DNA from: CAYJLF01 sp964371055
GTDB lineage: Bacteria > Eisenbacteria > RBG-16-71-46 > CAIMUX01
Assembly (NCBI GenBank): GCA_964371055.1
Contig: CAYJLF010000005.1
Location: 1-64,000 of the forward strand
DNA: 64,000 nt
Reading direction: 5' to 3'
The position numbers were made by a program, and so were the translations under genes. Below, piece after piece: positions 42,702-52,497 of the stretch. The stretch's first letter is position 1. The number at the start of each line of letters is the position of its first letter. Under the pieces are notes generated by a model. The model was not told the origin of the DNA. It worked only from the letters and a program-made list of their open reading frames with translations, and made no database searches.

Positions 42702-44885
42702 CTAGAACTGGACCTTGAGGAAGGCCTTCAGCCGATGCTGCTCGAAGGTCCTCTCCTCCAGGCTGTTCCAGTTGCCGTAGGCGCCGCGGAACCCGTCCGA
42801 GCCCTCGCGGACCTTCACGTTGTTGGCGTCGTCCGCGGTGGCATGCTGCACCACGAAGCCGTCGCCGAAGTCCGGCTCGTAGGTCCCGAAGTTGTACTGA
42901 TACTCCAGACCGAGTTCCGTGCCGGAGAGCCCGTAGCGGAAGCGGGTCGCAATCTGGTTCTTGGTGTGCGTGCCGCCGGCCATCTCGTGCAGACGGTACG
43001 CCTGGAAGGCGCTGTTGCCGTCGGTCAAATCGACGCTGTACATCGTGAATGCGAGCTGCCCGTTCAGCTCCTGGGTGAGCTGATAACCGGCGCCGAGGTT
43101 GATCATCATGTAGTCGAGCTCGCGGTCGTCATCCTCGACGGAGGTGAACGGCTTCCACTGGTAGCCGGTCTGGCCGTCGACCGAGATGGTCGGGGGCGAA
43201 CCGGCATAGACGGTGCCGTTGGTCGTGTACCGGGTCGCCTCCGTCCCGCCGTCGAAGTAGTAGTTGCTGTCGCCGTTGGCCTTGTAGGGAAGGAACTTGG
43301 CGTCGGTCATCCGGTCGTCGGTCTCTTTGATGTACTTGAACTTCCCGAAGACCTCGACGCCGGTGCCGACATCGAGCGTGTACTTGCCGCGCAGGACGGC
43401 GATGTTCGTCTGCTTGTCCTGGAACGGAGCATAGGCCGTGCGGAAGTTGTGGCCGACCCCGGTGTCGAGCTCGGTCGTCGGGTACCACGTCTTGTCGATC
43501 GGCCGGGTGTCATCATCGTACGCCTGCCAGTTGGTGTCGTAGGTGAGGTAGGTGAACTCGCCCGAAAGGTCGAGCTTGTCCTTCCCGTAGCTCGGCACCA
43601 CCGTGACGCCCTGCCAACCGATCACCGTTTCGGCCATCGGCTCGTCGAAGTCGGTGAAATCGTTGTCCACGTTGATCGTCGCGACCTGCTGGGCGTTGCC
43701 GTTCCAGCCGCCGTAGCCGATCCGCGTCTGGTTGCCGCCGAAGACGCCGTAGGAGGCATTGGACGGTCCGGGGAAGGCCCACGCCCCGTCGTGCCCTTCG
43801 GTCAGAAGCACGTCGGACTCGCGCCGAGCCGCCATGATCGACGAGAAGTCGGAACCGATGGCGAACCCTTCGACCGCCAGGTTGAGGCCGACCTTCAAAG
43901 GATCGTTCAGGTCGGCGTTGACCTTCCAGGAGGCATCCTCCAGCTTTCCGCCCGGGACGGGCGAGTAGCCGTTCAGCCCGAAGAGGTAGCTGCCGCCGGC
44001 GAAGCGCTCGGAGACCTCGGACATCGAGTAGTACCAGGCGGCGTTGAAGTCGACCATCGAGGACGGCCGCACGGCGGTCTTCAGCCCGACCACGTTGTTG
44101 CGATAGCGGTTCCGCACCCGGATGCCGTTGTCGTAATTGTGGTCGGTCGGGTCGATCTCGATGTCGTTGACGTAGTTGAAGAGCCCGTTCAGATCGACCT
44201 GGTCGCTGACGGTGTACTTCGCCTGGAGGCCGTACGACGCGTCGGCGGCCGGGTAGTCGCCCGTGGCGAACCCGGGGCCGGCCCAGAGGCGCGGCAGCGA
44301 GATGCGGGCGACGTCCCACTTCAGCTTCTTCTCCACGGCCGAGCCCTGGAAGAGGAGACCGGCGCCATTGTCGCGATCGATGTAGCGGATCTTCCCGATG
44401 ACGAACGGATCGAACATTCCCCAGTCGCTCGCGCCGATCGTCGCCTGGTCGATCCAGTTCCACCCGGGGGTGATGCCGACGGTGACGCCGCGCAGCTTCA
44501 CGTACTGATTGGAGCGCGGGTCGAACTCGCCCCCGTCTCCCCCGGTCGCCGGCACATCGTCGTAGCTGCCGCCGAAGCCGCCGAAGTTCGTCCACTGGTT
44601 CTGGTTGAAGCGGCTGTGGATCCGGCTGTTCACCGTGACCTTCCGCCCCAGCTTCGCCCGGACGAAGAGCTCGATCTCCGATCCCTGGCCGTTGTCGCCG
44701 TACCCTTCGCCCGGGACGGTGGTGAAGTTGTACAGAGCGCCGTCCTGCTGCGCGTTGCCCCACAGCCACTTCGTGTAGACGGTGCCTCCCAGCGTCAGGC
44801 CGGACTCCTGGGCGGGCGCGACCGTCGCGCCCAGCGCCAGCAGACCCGCCACCATCAGAAACGAGACCACGATCTTGCGCACCAT
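42702..44885 (-). CDS. Large outer-membrane beta-barrel protein (putative glucan porin)
   Basis: This 727-residue protein has a signal peptide (KIVVSFLMVAGLLALGATVAPAQ). The body is full of alternating amphipathic strands and aromatic residues (VYTKWLWGNAQQ, LFVRAKLGRKVTVNSRIHS, LGAGYQLTQELNGQLAFTM) and it ends in LKAFLKVQF, the terminal phenylalanine typical of outer-membrane barrels. Its position in an operon with a MalEFGK-type transporter suggests passage of maltodextrins through the outer membrane, in place of LamB or SusC. No named family is recognised. The ATG is at 44885. Confidence 0.8.
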   Translation of the reverse strand: MVRKIVVSFLMVAGLLALGATVAPAQESGLTLGGTVYTKWLWGNAQQDGALYNFTTVPGEGYGDNGQGSEIELFVRAKLGRKVTVNSRIHSRFNQNQWTNFGGFGGSYDDVPATGGDGGEFDPRSNQYVKLRGVTVGITPGWNWIDQATIGASDWGMFDPFVIGKIRYIDRDNGAGLLFQGSAVEKKLKWDVARISLPRLWAGPGFATGDYPAADASYGLQAKYTVSDQVDLNGLFNYVNDIEIDPTDHNYDNGIRVRNRYRNNVVGLKTAVRPSSMVDFNAAWYYSMSEVSERFAGGSYLFGLNGYSPVPGGKLEDASWKVNADLNDPLKVGLNLAVEGFAIGSDFSSIMAARRESDVLLTEGHDGAWAFPGPSNASYGVFGGNQTRIGYGGWNGNAQQVATINVDNDFTDFDEPMAETVIGWQGVTVVPSYGKDKLDLSGEFTYLTYDTNWQAYDDDTRPIDKTWYPTTELDTGVGHNFRTAYAPFQDKQTNIAVLRGKYTLDVGTGVEVFGKFKYIKETDDRMTDAKFLPYKANGDSNYYFDGGTEATRYTTNGTVYAGSPPTISVDGQTGYQWKPFTSVEDDDRELDYMMINLGAGYQLTQELNGQLAFTMYSVDLTDGNSAFQAYRLHEMAGGTHTKNQIATRFRYGLSGTELGLEYQYNFGTYEPDFGDGFVVQHATADDANNVKVREGSDGFRGAYGNWNSLEERTFEQHRLKAFLKVQF

Positions 44886-44911
44886 AGAGACCCCCCAATC
44901 CGGATGGATGG

Positions 44912-45736
44912 TTACTTGGCGGCCCGGACCATGGCGAGGGTGGCCACCTTCGCCGCCGTGCCGTCTTCCTTGCACTCGAACGCGAGCATCTCGTGCTGAG
45001 CTTCGATCTCGCTCTTGTCACCGACGCCCGCGCCGGCCAGGCAGTCGATCACGTGAGGGTCGCACTCGGCGTCGTTGCCGCCGCCGAAGCGATGCTGCCC
45101 CTCGTACTCGTTGACCTTGCGGGTGAGGAGGTCATTCCCCTCGGGGAACCCCTCGTTCGACTGCACGACGATCTGATACCCCCAGGTGGACGGGTCGCCG
45201 CCCCCCAGGTCCTTCAGCGGAACCGAGCCGGAGATCGTCCGGTTCGCCCCGCGCGTGCGCGACGGCACGAGCACCGCGCCCTTCATCTCCGCCGTCAGCT
45301 TGGCGTCGACCTCGGACTTGACGCGGCCCGGGCCCTGGGGCGAGAGCACCACGCAGCGATCCCACGCACCCGCCGGCGCGAACTCGACGTTCAGCCCGGG
45401 GAGAGTCTGCGTGAAGCCGCTTCCCTCCTTGCCGTCGGTGTCGATGAAGATGAAGATCATCTGGACGGCGAAGCCGCCCCCCATGCCCCACGGATCCTCG
45501 AGCTTGGCGTTGACGTCGACGGCGAAGTCGACATTGTCCTTCGCCACCTTGATCTTGGCCCCGACCAGGTCGAAGCTGCCCGGCTTGTAGACCGCATCCG
45601 TCGGATAGATGTAGGCCCCCGGGCCGTTGTCGTCTCCGGTCGGATCCTTGAACACGACCTCCTGGGCCGCGGCGACGGCCGCCAGGCTCAGCGTGGCGAT
45701 CAGGACCGCGACCAGCGCGGTGGTGCGTCTTTGCAT
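44912..45736 (-). CDS. Secreted glucodextranase-C-like protein
   Basis: This 274-residue protein has a signal peptide (LVAVLIATLSLAAVAAAQ). The body matches the pattern of the C-terminal, DOMON-related module of glucodextranase and some amylopullulanases: VVFKDPTGDDNGPGAYIYP, DLVGAKIKVAKDNVDFAVDV, IFIFIDTDGKEGSGFT and WGYQIVVQSNEGFP. Such modules bind glucan or the cell wall. It lies between malG and the outer-membrane barrel in the operon, with AGGAGG before the ATG. A role as a periplasmic or surface glucan-binding partner of the barrel is inferred. Confidence 0.82.
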   Translation of the reverse strand: MQRRTTALVAVLIATLSLAAVAAAQEVVFKDPTGDDNGPGAYIYPTDAVYKPGSFDLVGAKIKVAKDNVDFAVDVNAKLEDPWGMGGGFAVQMIFIFIDTDGKEGSGFTQTLPGLNVEFAPAGAWDRCVVLSPQGPGRVKSEVDAKLTAEMKGAVLVPSRTRGANRTISGSVPLKDLGGGDPSTWGYQIVVQSNEGFPEGNDLLTRKVNEYEGQHRFGGGNDAECDPHVIDCLAGAGVGDKSEIEAQHEMLAFECKEDGTAAKVATLAMVRAAK

Positions 45737-45766
45737 GGACCGTTCCTCCTTTCGTTCGCTCCCTTA

Positions 45767-46651
45767 TCAACCCTTGACCGCTCCGGCCGTGAGGCCGGAC
45801 ACCAGATACTTCTGCAGGAAGAGGAAGAGCACGACCACCGGGATGGAGACGAGGATCGCGCCCGCCGCGAAGTAGCCCCATTGCTGCGAGAACCCGCCCA
45901 CGAAGAAGCGAAGGCCGACCGGCGCGGTGTACATCGTCTCCTTGTCCATGAAGGTGGCGGCCTGGATGAACTCGTTCCAGGCGGTCATGAACGAGAAGAG
46001 CGCCGTCACCGCGACGGCGGGCTTCGCCAGGGGCAGGATGATGCGGAAAAAGACCGTGGCGGTCGAAGCGCCCTCCATCAGCGCCGACTCCTCCAGCTCC
46101 CGGGGAATCGTGTCGAAGTACCCCTTCAGCATCCAGACGCAGAAGGGGATCGCCGTGATCGCATAGACCAGGATCAGTCCGAGGTAGCTCGATCCCAGGT
46201 GCAGCACCTTGACGATCAGGATGTAGAGCGGGATCAGCATGAGCGTCCCGGGGAACATCTGCGAGATCAGAAAGCTCATGAGGCCGCTGCGGCGCCCGGG
46301 AAAACGGAAACGCGAGAAGGCATAGGCCGCGGTGCAGGCCAGAAAGACCCCGACGATCGTCGTCGCGGCCGAGACGATGGCGCTGTTGAGCACCCAGCGC
46401 GCGAACGGCTGCTGGGTGAGAACATCGCTGAAGTTAGCCAACGACAACGTCTTGGGGATGGGCACCACCGCGCGGAGGCGATCGAGCACCCCGGGGTTCG
46501 CCGGCAGGTCGGCGAACATCAGCCCCTGCTGGCCCGACAGGCCGATCGCCACCACCCAGAGCAGCGGATAAATCGCGATGATCACGAAGAGAATCAGGAC
46601 GGCGTGCAACGGCGCGTGCGAGAGGTCGCCGGTGCGCGTGCGGTCGCTCAT
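45767..46651 (-). CDS. Maltodextrin ABC transporter permease, MalG-type
   Basis: This 294-residue inner-membrane permease has six helices and the cytoplasmic EAA loop (EESALMEGASTATVFFRI) that docks on the ATPase. It pairs with the MalF-type permease encoded just upstream, whose stop overlaps this ATG (ATGA). The C-terminus ends LVSGLTAGAVKG, as is usual for MalG-type proteins. The specificity for maltodextrin is inferred from the two amylases in the locus. Confidence 0.92.
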   Translation of the reverse strand: MSDRTRTGDLSHAPLHAVLILFVIIAIYPLLWVVAIGLSGQQGLMFADLPANPGVLDRLRAVVPIPKTLSLANFSDVLTQQPFARWVLNSAIVSAATTIVGVFLACTAAYAFSRFRFPGRRSGLMSFLISQMFPGTLMLIPLYILIVKVLHLGSSYLGLILVYAITAIPFCVWMLKGYFDTIPRELEESALMEGASTATVFFRIILPLAKPAVAVTALFSFMTAWNEFIQAATFMDKETMYTAPVGLRFFVGGFSQQWGYFAAGAILVSIPVVVLFLFLQKYLVSGLTAGAVKG

Positions 46652-48591
46652 ATCCCCTCCGTCGCCCGGGTGACCCGGTTCTGCCACAGCCCGTAGGTGA
46701 GCAGGATCAAAAAGATCACGCACGAGTAGGCGGCGGCATACCCGTAGCGGTACTGCTCGAAGGCGAACTTGAAGGCCTGCGTGATCAGAAGCTCCGTCCC
46801 GTGCGCCGGTTCGCCCCCGGTGACGAGATAGATCACGTTGAACATGTTGAAAGTCCAGATGACCGACAGGATGACCGCCGGCACCAGGGCCGGCTTCAAG
46901 GACGGCAACGTGATGGCCCGGAACTGCTGCCAGCGGGTCGCCCCGTCCACCCGCGCCGCCTCGTACAGCTCCGCGGGAATCGACTGCAGCGCGCCGAGCG
47001 AGATCACCATCATGAACGGGAACGAGAGCCACCCGTTCGTCGCCAGCACGGTCAGAAAGCTCGTCCCCACGTTCTCGAACCAGGCGATCGGCTCGCCGCC
47101 GAAGATCTGGATAAGCTGGTTCGCCACCCCGAACTGCTGGTGGAACATCCCCCGCCAGATCAGGGCGGTGATGTAGTTCGGCATCGCCCAGGGGAGGATC
47201 AGAAGGACCCGGTAGATCGGGCGCAGCGCCAGCCGCTTGGTGTTCAGGATCAGCGCCAGGAAGAGCCCGACGGTCACGCCCACCGTGACGTTCGACACGG
47301 TCCAGACGATCGTGAAGCCGAGCGTCCAGTAGAAGTTCTGGTAGTCGATGACCGTACCGGCGGCGGTCTGTTTGGAAACCTCGAAGTTGCCGAGGATGTC
47401 GACGAAGTTGCGCAGGCCGACCCAGATCTCGGTCACCGGTTGATTGCTGTTGTAGATGGTCGCGTCGGTGAAGGCAAGGATCACCCCGTAGAGGAACGGG
47501 AAGAAGACCAGCAGGATCATCCCGATCATGGCGGGCGCGGCGTAGGCATAGGCGTGCCGGTGCCGCCGGAAGCCGGCCCAGAACCGGGCGAGGACACCCA
47601 GCGCGGCGAGAAGGTAGAGGCCGAGCGCGACCACTCCGAGCATCACGGCCGAGCGGAACGCCGCCGCGGCCGACGATCCGGCCGCCGCCTGGACCCGGGA
47701 GGCCTCGATCGCGCCGGATTCGAGCAACAGCCCGCGCGGGTGGCGGTAGACGTCGAGATCCCACCGTGAGGCGGTCAAAGGAGGCTCGAAGTCGAACCCG
47801 GCGCCGGTCAACGCCGCCGACGCGGCCGACACCGTCGCGGCGGCGCTCGCCGCCAGGCCCTTCGCGAAACCCTCTTCGGCTTCGGCCACGCGACGTCCGG
47901 CCCAGGAGCCGTAACTCAACACGGCCGCCACCACGATCAGCGCTCCGAGGGCCGCCCGGTAGCGGCCGGCGAAACGGCTCAGCAGCCCAAACGCCGCCCC
48001 CGAGGCGAGGATCCAGACGAGCAGGACCCCGATCGGCGCCGAGGCGGTCGTCGCCGCGGGGCGAGTCTGCACGCGCACGATGCCGGCGACGGCGCCGCCG
48101 ACTTCGTACGGAGCGGCGAGCACCAGACCGCCGCCGTCGGCCCGCTCCAGTTCGATCTCTCCCTTGCGCGAGGCCCCCTCGTCGCGGTTCGTCTCGATCG
48201 CCGCGCGGATCCTCTGCCCCTGGTCGAAGAGGAACTTCTCGTCCGGGTTGCGCAACCGTCGAGGCGCGGCGTTCTCGCCCGCGTCCAAGGGATCGGTCGA
48301 CGCCTCCAGTTGAGCGCCGGAGAGCGCCACGACCCGTGCCGAGACGATCTCCTCTCGCGCCCCCGCAAAGTCGGTCACGGCCGTGCGCAGGAGATCCCCG
48401 GTTCCCCCGGCCCGGCCCACGATCTCCGCCAGCGCGGCGAGATCGAGCACGGCCCGCCGTTCCGCCAGGCGCCGCTCGGCCCCCCGCAGCGCCCCACCCA
48501 GCAGCATTTGCTGGACCCCGAGTCCCAGGACGAGGGCGGCGAGGAGTCCGAACGCGACGCGCCGGAAGTGTGGACCTCCGGTGGACATCAT
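46648..48591 (-). CDS. MalF-type permease with N-terminal sensor-like extension
   Basis: This 647-residue protein has a C-terminal half (from about residue 346, HAYAYAAPAMIGMILL) that is a standard six-helix sugar permease with EAA loop EAARVDGATRWQQFRA. The first ~345 residues are unusual: a helix (12-33), a ~150-residue extracytoplasmic domain (35-180, VVALSGAQLEASTDPLD, VLAAPYEVGGAVAGIVRV), two helices (184-228), a second extracytoplasmic segment and another helix (314-334). The layout recalls cache-type chemoreceptor sensors. ATG 48591 overlaps the binding-protein stop (ATGA), so the extension is in the natural reading frame. It could sense substrate or interact with the binding protein; the function is unknown. 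Confidence 0.85.
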   Translation of the reverse strand: MMSTGGPHFRRVAFGLLAALVLGLGVQQMLLGGALRGAERRLAERRAVLDLAALAEIVGRAGGTGDLLRTAVTDFAGAREEIVSARVVALSGAQLEASTDPLDAGENAAPRRLRNPDEKFLFDQGQRIRAAIETNRDEGASRKGEIELERADGGGLVLAAPYEVGGAVAGIVRVQTRPAATTASAPIGVLLVWILASGAAFGLLSRFAGRYRAALGALIVVAAVLSYGSWAGRRVAEAEEGFAKGLAASAAATVSAASAALTGAGFDFEPPLTASRWDLDVYRHPRGLLLESGAIEASRVQAAAGSSAAAAFRSAVMLGVVALGLYLLAALGVLARFWAGFRRHRHAYAYAAPAMIGMILLVFFPFLYGVILAFTDATIYNSNQPVTEIWVGLRNFVDILGNFEVSKQTAAGTVIDYQNFYWTLGFTIVWTVSNVTVGVTVGLFLALILNTKRLALRPIYRVLLILPWAMPNYITALIWRGMFHQQFGVANQLIQIFGGEPIAWFENVGTSFLTVLATNGWLSFPFMMVISLGALQSIPAELYEAARVDGATRWQQFRAITLPSLKPALVPAVILSVIWTFNMFNVIYLVTGGEPAHGTELLITQAFKFAFEQYRYGYAAAYSCVIFLILLTYGLWQNRVTRATEGI

Positions 48592-49850
48592 TTCTTCCGC
48601 AGCCGCGCGATCGTCTCGACCACCTGCTTCTGGGCCTCGTCCATGGCGGCCTTCGGCGTGGCGGACTTCTGCACGATGGTGTTCATGGCCGTGCTGACCG
48701 GCGACCAGACCATCGTCATCTCGAGCGAGTTGGGCATCGGCACCGCCACCTCGACCTGACGGCGGAAGACCTGCAGGACCGGGTCGCCGCCGATCTTCGG
48801 ATCGTCGTACGCCCCCTGGTTCGCCGGCGTCTGCCTCCCCTCCAGCGCGAGCACCGTGACGGCCGGGATATCGGTCACGTACTTGACGAACTCGAACGCC
48901 GCCTCCTTCGACTTCGACGGCCCGGCGATGTAGACCCCCTCGACGGTGATCCACGGCCGCATCGGCGCTCCACCGGCCTCGTCCAGGGTCGGCAGAACCG
49001 CCAGACCGTAGGGCACGGTCGAGGCGATCTCCCCCAGGAACCACGGCCCGGAGAAGACGATCGCCGCCTTCCCGTCATTGAAGAGCGTGGTCACGAGCGC
49101 CGTGGATGGTTCTGCCGGGAGGATCTGGTCCTGCGTCAGCCAGCGCATGACGAGGTCGAGCGACTTCACCGCCGACGGCGAGTTCAGCGTCGGCTGGCCG
49201 GTGGCATCGAAGACGCTCCCCCCGAATCCGTTCAGGAGCGGCGCGTGGTAGTAGTAGTTCGAGTACCAGTAGACGAGGCCGAAGCGCCCGGTCGCCGCAT
49301 CGGTGTTCGCCTTCGCGACGGCGACCAGTTCCGCCGACGTCCGGGGCGGCTGCGGAACGAGGCTCTTGTTGTAGATCATCGAGATGACCTTGAAGTTCAG
49401 CGGCAGGCCGTAGACCTGTCCCCGGTAGGTCATCGCCTCCATCGTGCTGGGGATATACCGCGCCTTGACCGCGTCCTCCACGAAGAAGTCGATCGGCTCG
49501 ATGGTGTTGCCGGCCTCGACCCAGCCTCCCAGCCGGTCCTGCGCGTAGATGAAGATATCCGGGCCTTTGCCGCGCGGTACCGCCGCTGTGATCTTGTCCG
49601 CAAAGGCGTCGTACGGCACCGCCAAGGTCGAGACCTTCTGCTTCGGGTTGGTGGCGTTGTACTGCGCCACGACCTTCTCGAACGCGGACTTCTCCTCGCC
49701 CCGGTAGGCGTGCCAGACGACCAAGTCCTGTCCCACGGCCGGCGCGGCGGCGCCGAACCACCCGGCCAGGATCGCGATCATCGCCCCGACCGGAAGGGAG
49801 GCCGGCCGCGCGGCGGACCGGACGGAACGCAGGGTGCTTCGTGTGATCAT
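48588..49850 (-). CDS. Sugar ABC transporter substrate-binding protein, MalE-type
   Basis: This 420-residue family 1 periplasmic binding protein has a signal peptide (MIAILAGWFGAAAPAVGQ) followed by DLVVWHAYRGEEKSAFEKVV, and further typical blocks FADKITAAVPRGKGPDIFIY, GLPLNFKVISMIYN and KAAIVFSGPWFLGE. It binds oligosaccharides and delivers them to the MalF/MalG pair. The ATG at 49850 is 13 bases after the ATPase stop. By operon context the ligand is probably maltodextrin. Confidence 0.92.
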   Translation of the reverse strand: MITRSTLRSVRSAARPASLPVGAMIAILAGWFGAAAPAVGQDLVVWHAYRGEEKSAFEKVVAQYNATNPKQKVSTLAVPYDAFADKITAAVPRGKGPDIFIYAQDRLGGWVEAGNTIEPIDFFVEDAVKARYIPSTMEAMTYRGQVYGLPLNFKVISMIYNKSLVPQPPRTSAELVAVAKANTDAATGRFGLVYWYSNYYYHAPLLNGFGGSVFDATGQPTLNSPSAVKSLDLVMRWLTQDQILPAEPSTALVTTLFNDGKAAIVFSGPWFLGEIASTVPYGLAVLPTLDEAGGAPMRPWITVEGVYIAGPSKSKEAAFEFVKYVTDIPAVTVLALEGRQTPANQGAYDDPKIGGDPVLQVFRRQVEVAVPMPNSLEMTMVWSPVSTAMNTIVQKSATPKAAMDEAQKQVVETIARLRKK

Positions 49851-49863
49851 CTTTTCCTCCTTC

Positions 49864-50964
49864 TCAAGCCGCGGCCGAGAGACGCTTCTCGCTCTCGGGA
49901 TCAAACAGATGCAGTCGGTCCAACTCGACGACCAGGCCGATGGTCGCGCCGATCCGCGGTCCCCGGCGCGGATCGAACGTCGCGAGGAACTCGTCCTCTC
50001 CCGTCCGCCCGTGCACGATCGCCTGGCTCCCCAGCGGCTCGACCATGTCCACTTCGGCCTGGATCACGGCGGTCTCGCCCTGCCGGGCCTCCTCCATCTC
50101 GTGGATACTCTCGGGCCGCACCCCGGCGAGGACCGGCCGCCCGTCGCGACCGGCGAGGGCGGGCCGCAGGCGGGCCGGCACCGGGAGGGCGAAGCTGCCG
50201 GCCTCGAGGCGCGTCCCCGACTCGCGCACGGTCGCGCGGAAGAAGTTCATCGGCGGCGTCCCGATGAACTGCGCGACGAAGAGGTTCGCGGGGGTCTCGT
50301 AGACCTCCAGCGGCGTGCCGAGCTGCTGCAGGAACCCGTCCTTCATCACCGCGATCCGATGCCCCATGGTCATCGCCTCGATCTGGTCATGCGTGACATA
50401 GATCGTCGTGGTGTTCAACCGCTGCTGCAGCTTCGAGATCTCGGCGCGCATCTGCACGCGCAGCTTGGCGTCGAGGTTCGAGAGCGGTTCGTCGAACAGG
50501 AAGACCGCCGGCTTGCGCACGAGGGCCCGGCCGACGGCCACCCGCTGGCGCTGCCCGCCCGAGAGCTCCTTCGGCTTCCGTTCGAGCAGCGGCTGGATGC
50601 CGAGGATCTCCGCCGCTTCCGTCACGAGCCGGTCGACCTCCGGCCGCGGCACCTTCCTGATGCGGAGGCCGAAGTCGAGGTTCTCCCGCACCGACATGTG
50701 CGGGTAGAGCGCATAGTTCTGAAAGACCATCGCGATGTCGCGGTCCTTGGGCGGCGTGTCGTTAACGACGCGGTCGCCGATCGCGATGGTGCCCGCGGTG
50801 ATCTCCTCGAGCCCCGCGATCATCCGCAGCACCGTCGACTTGCCGCAGCCGGACGGGCCGACCAGGACCATGAACTCATGGTCGCGGATCTCGAGGTCCA
50901 ATCCCTCGATGATCCGGACGGTGCCGAAGGTCTTGCCCACGTTCTTGAGCGTCACCCCCGCCAT
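49864..50964 (-). CDS. Sugar ABC transporter ATPase, MalK/MsmX-type
   Basis: This 366-residue cytosolic ATPase carries Walker A GPSGCGKST, Q-loop MVFQNYALYPHM, signature LSGGQRQRVAVGRAL, Walker B FLFDEPLSNLD and switch VTHDQIEAM. The last ~130 residues are the TOBE/regulatory domain (LAGVRPESIHEME). It energises the permease pair encoded downstream and belongs to the MalK/UgpC/MsmX group. The ATG at 50964 lies 24 bases after the amylase stop, so the genes are co-transcribed. Confidence 0.94.
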   Translation of the reverse strand: MAGVTLKNVGKTFGTVRIIEGLDLEIRDHEFMVLVGPSGCGKSTVLRMIAGLEEITAGTIAIGDRVVNDTPPKDRDIAMVFQNYALYPHMSVRENLDFGLRIRKVPRPEVDRLVTEAAEILGIQPLLERKPKELSGGQRQRVAVGRALVRKPAVFLFDEPLSNLDAKLRVQMRAEISKLQQRLNTTTIYVTHDQIEAMTMGHRIAVMKDGFLQQLGTPLEVYETPANLFVAQFIGTPPMNFFRATVRESGTRLEAGSFALPVPARLRPALAGRDGRPVLAGVRPESIHEMEEARQGETAVIQAEVDMVEPLGSQAIVHGRTGEDEFLATFDPRRGPRIGATIGLVVELDRLHLFDPESEKRLSAAA

Positions 50965-50988
50965 GGTCTCAGGCTCCTTCCTGCTCCT

Positions 50989-52497
50989 TCACTGGACGCA
51001 CCCCACGATGCGCGCCGATCTCGCCGGCACCGAGAGGTCGAGCGAGTCGCCGCCGGCTTCGATCGCCTCGATCGCCTCGTCATTCCACAGGTCGCGCCAC
51101 GGAACTCCGCGCCACGCCGGCGGCACGCCAATGCGCGCTCCGGCTTCGGCGGCGCCCCGGTTGACCGCCACGACGATCGCGTCTCCGCTCGCGGAGTCGG
51201 CCTGCTCGTAGACGAGAAGATCGCCCGCCGTGGCCAGTCCGCGATGCACGCCCCGGGAGAGCGCCGGATGCGCGCGCCGCAGCGCGATCAAAAGGCGATA
51301 CTCCTCCCGCAACGACTCGACCCGCGGACGTCCGGCGCCCGGGAGGATCTGCCTTTCGCCCCACGGCATGTCCTCGCGATTATCGGGCCACTCCCCGCCC
51401 GGCTTGCCGACCTCCTCGCCCCAGCAGACGACCGGGATCCCTACGCTCGTGAACTGCAGCACCACGGCGAGCCGGAACAGCTCCAGGTCTCCCGCCAGTT
51501 CGGCCAGCGCACCCTTCGTGTCGTGCGAGGAGAGGTAATGCGCCACCAGGTATCCCGGACGGATCTTCTCGCGCGACTTCAGATAGCGATCGAACGCCAC
51601 CGTGCGCCCGCGCCCGAGCAGGAACCCGACGGCGCTCCCCTGGAACGAGAAGTCGAACCCGGCGTCGAGTTCGTCGCGCTCGAACCAGGGATCGAGCACC
51701 TTGGGGTCACCCCCCCAGACCTCGCCCAGAAGGAAGAAGCCGGGACCGATCTCACTCCGGGTGCGCTGCCGATGCTCCTGCCAGAAGGGATGGTCGATGT
51801 GCTTGAAGGTATCGAGGCGGAAGCCGTCGACGCCCGTGCGCTGCGCCAGAGCGAGTTGCGCGTCGAGCAGGAATTTCGCCACCTCGGGGCGCTCGGTCCG
51901 CCAGTCGGGCAACCCGCTGACGCAGGAGGTCAGGTCGTCCACGCCGCACCCGCCGCGTTCGCTGGAGCGCAGCCATCCGCTGGTGCGCGGATCGCTCAGG
52001 TAGCGGGATCCGTAGCCAGCGTGGTTGTACACGACATCGAGGAGAACCCGGATCCCGCGCGCGTGGCAGTCGTCCACGAGCCCCTTCAGGTCATCCTCGC
52101 CGCCGAACCGCGGATCGCACCGTTCGACATCGTCGGCCCAATAGCCATGGTAGGCCCAGTCGGGGAAGCCGGCGCCGGTGACGAATCCGTCGATGTTCTG
52201 GACGACCGGGGTGATCCAGAGCGCGGTCACGCCGAGGCCGGCGATCTCGTCCAGGTGCGCGCGCAGACCCTTCAGATCACCGCCGTGGAAGGCCCCCTTC
52301 GCGGTACGATCGACCTCTGGATTGTTCGCGGAGTCGCCGTCGGCGAAACGGTCTATCATCACGAAATAGAGGACGGCGTCGTCCCAGGTCGTTTCGGCCG
52401 CAACTGAGCCCGGGGCGTACCCCGCCATCAGCACGAGCGCGGCGAAGACCGCGCCCCACCTTGCCACTCCCCCCAACTCCCGCGGGCGGAAGACCAT
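50989..52497 (-). CDS. Secreted GH13 alpha-amylase
   Basis: This 502-residue enzyme has a signal peptide (ALVLMAGYAPGSVAAE), then the catalytic barrel with [23 protein letters not shown] (nucleophile Asp229), LLGEVWGG (acid/base Glu259) and YLSSHDTKG (Asp326). The C-terminal beta domain ends near the last residues (LSVPARSARIVGCVQ). It leads the minus-strand alpha-glucan operon and would degrade starch-like polymer to the oligosaccharides taken up by the transporter. ATG 52497 is preferred to the longer frame because the signal peptide follows it. Confidence 0.9.
   Translation of the reverse strand: MVFRPRELGGVARWGAVFAALVLMAGYAPGSVAAETTWDDAVLYFVMIDRFADGDSANNPEVDRTAKGAFHGGDLKGLRAHLDEIAGLGVTALWITPVVQNIDGFVTGAGFPDWAYHGYWADDVERCDPRFGGEDDLKGLVDDCHARGIRVLLDVVYNHAGYGSRYLSDPRTSGWLRSSERGGCGVDDLTSCVSGLPDWRTERPEVAKFLLDAQLALAQRTGVDGFRLDTFKHIDHPFWQEHRQRTRSEIGPGFFLLGEVWGGDPKVLDPWFERDELDAGFDFSFQGSAVGFLLGRGRTVAFDRYLKSREKIRPGYLVAHYLSSHDTKGALAELAGDLELFRLAVVLQFTSVGIPVVCWGEEVGKPGGEWPDNREDMPWGERQILPGAGRPRVESLREEYRLLIALRRAHPALSRGVHRGLATAGDLLVYEQADSASGDAIVVAVNRGAAEAGARIGVPPAWRGVPWRDLWNDEAIEAIEAGGDSLDLSVPARSARIVGCVQ

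Noticed and set aside
42678..44999. A 773-codon plus-strand frame over the barrel gene, and similar long plus-strand frames at 16142-18433, 47766-50267 and 49834-52407
   Set aside because: Each covers well-recognised minus-strand genes in full and reads as low-complexity Arg/Val/Gly-rich sequence. They are shadows.
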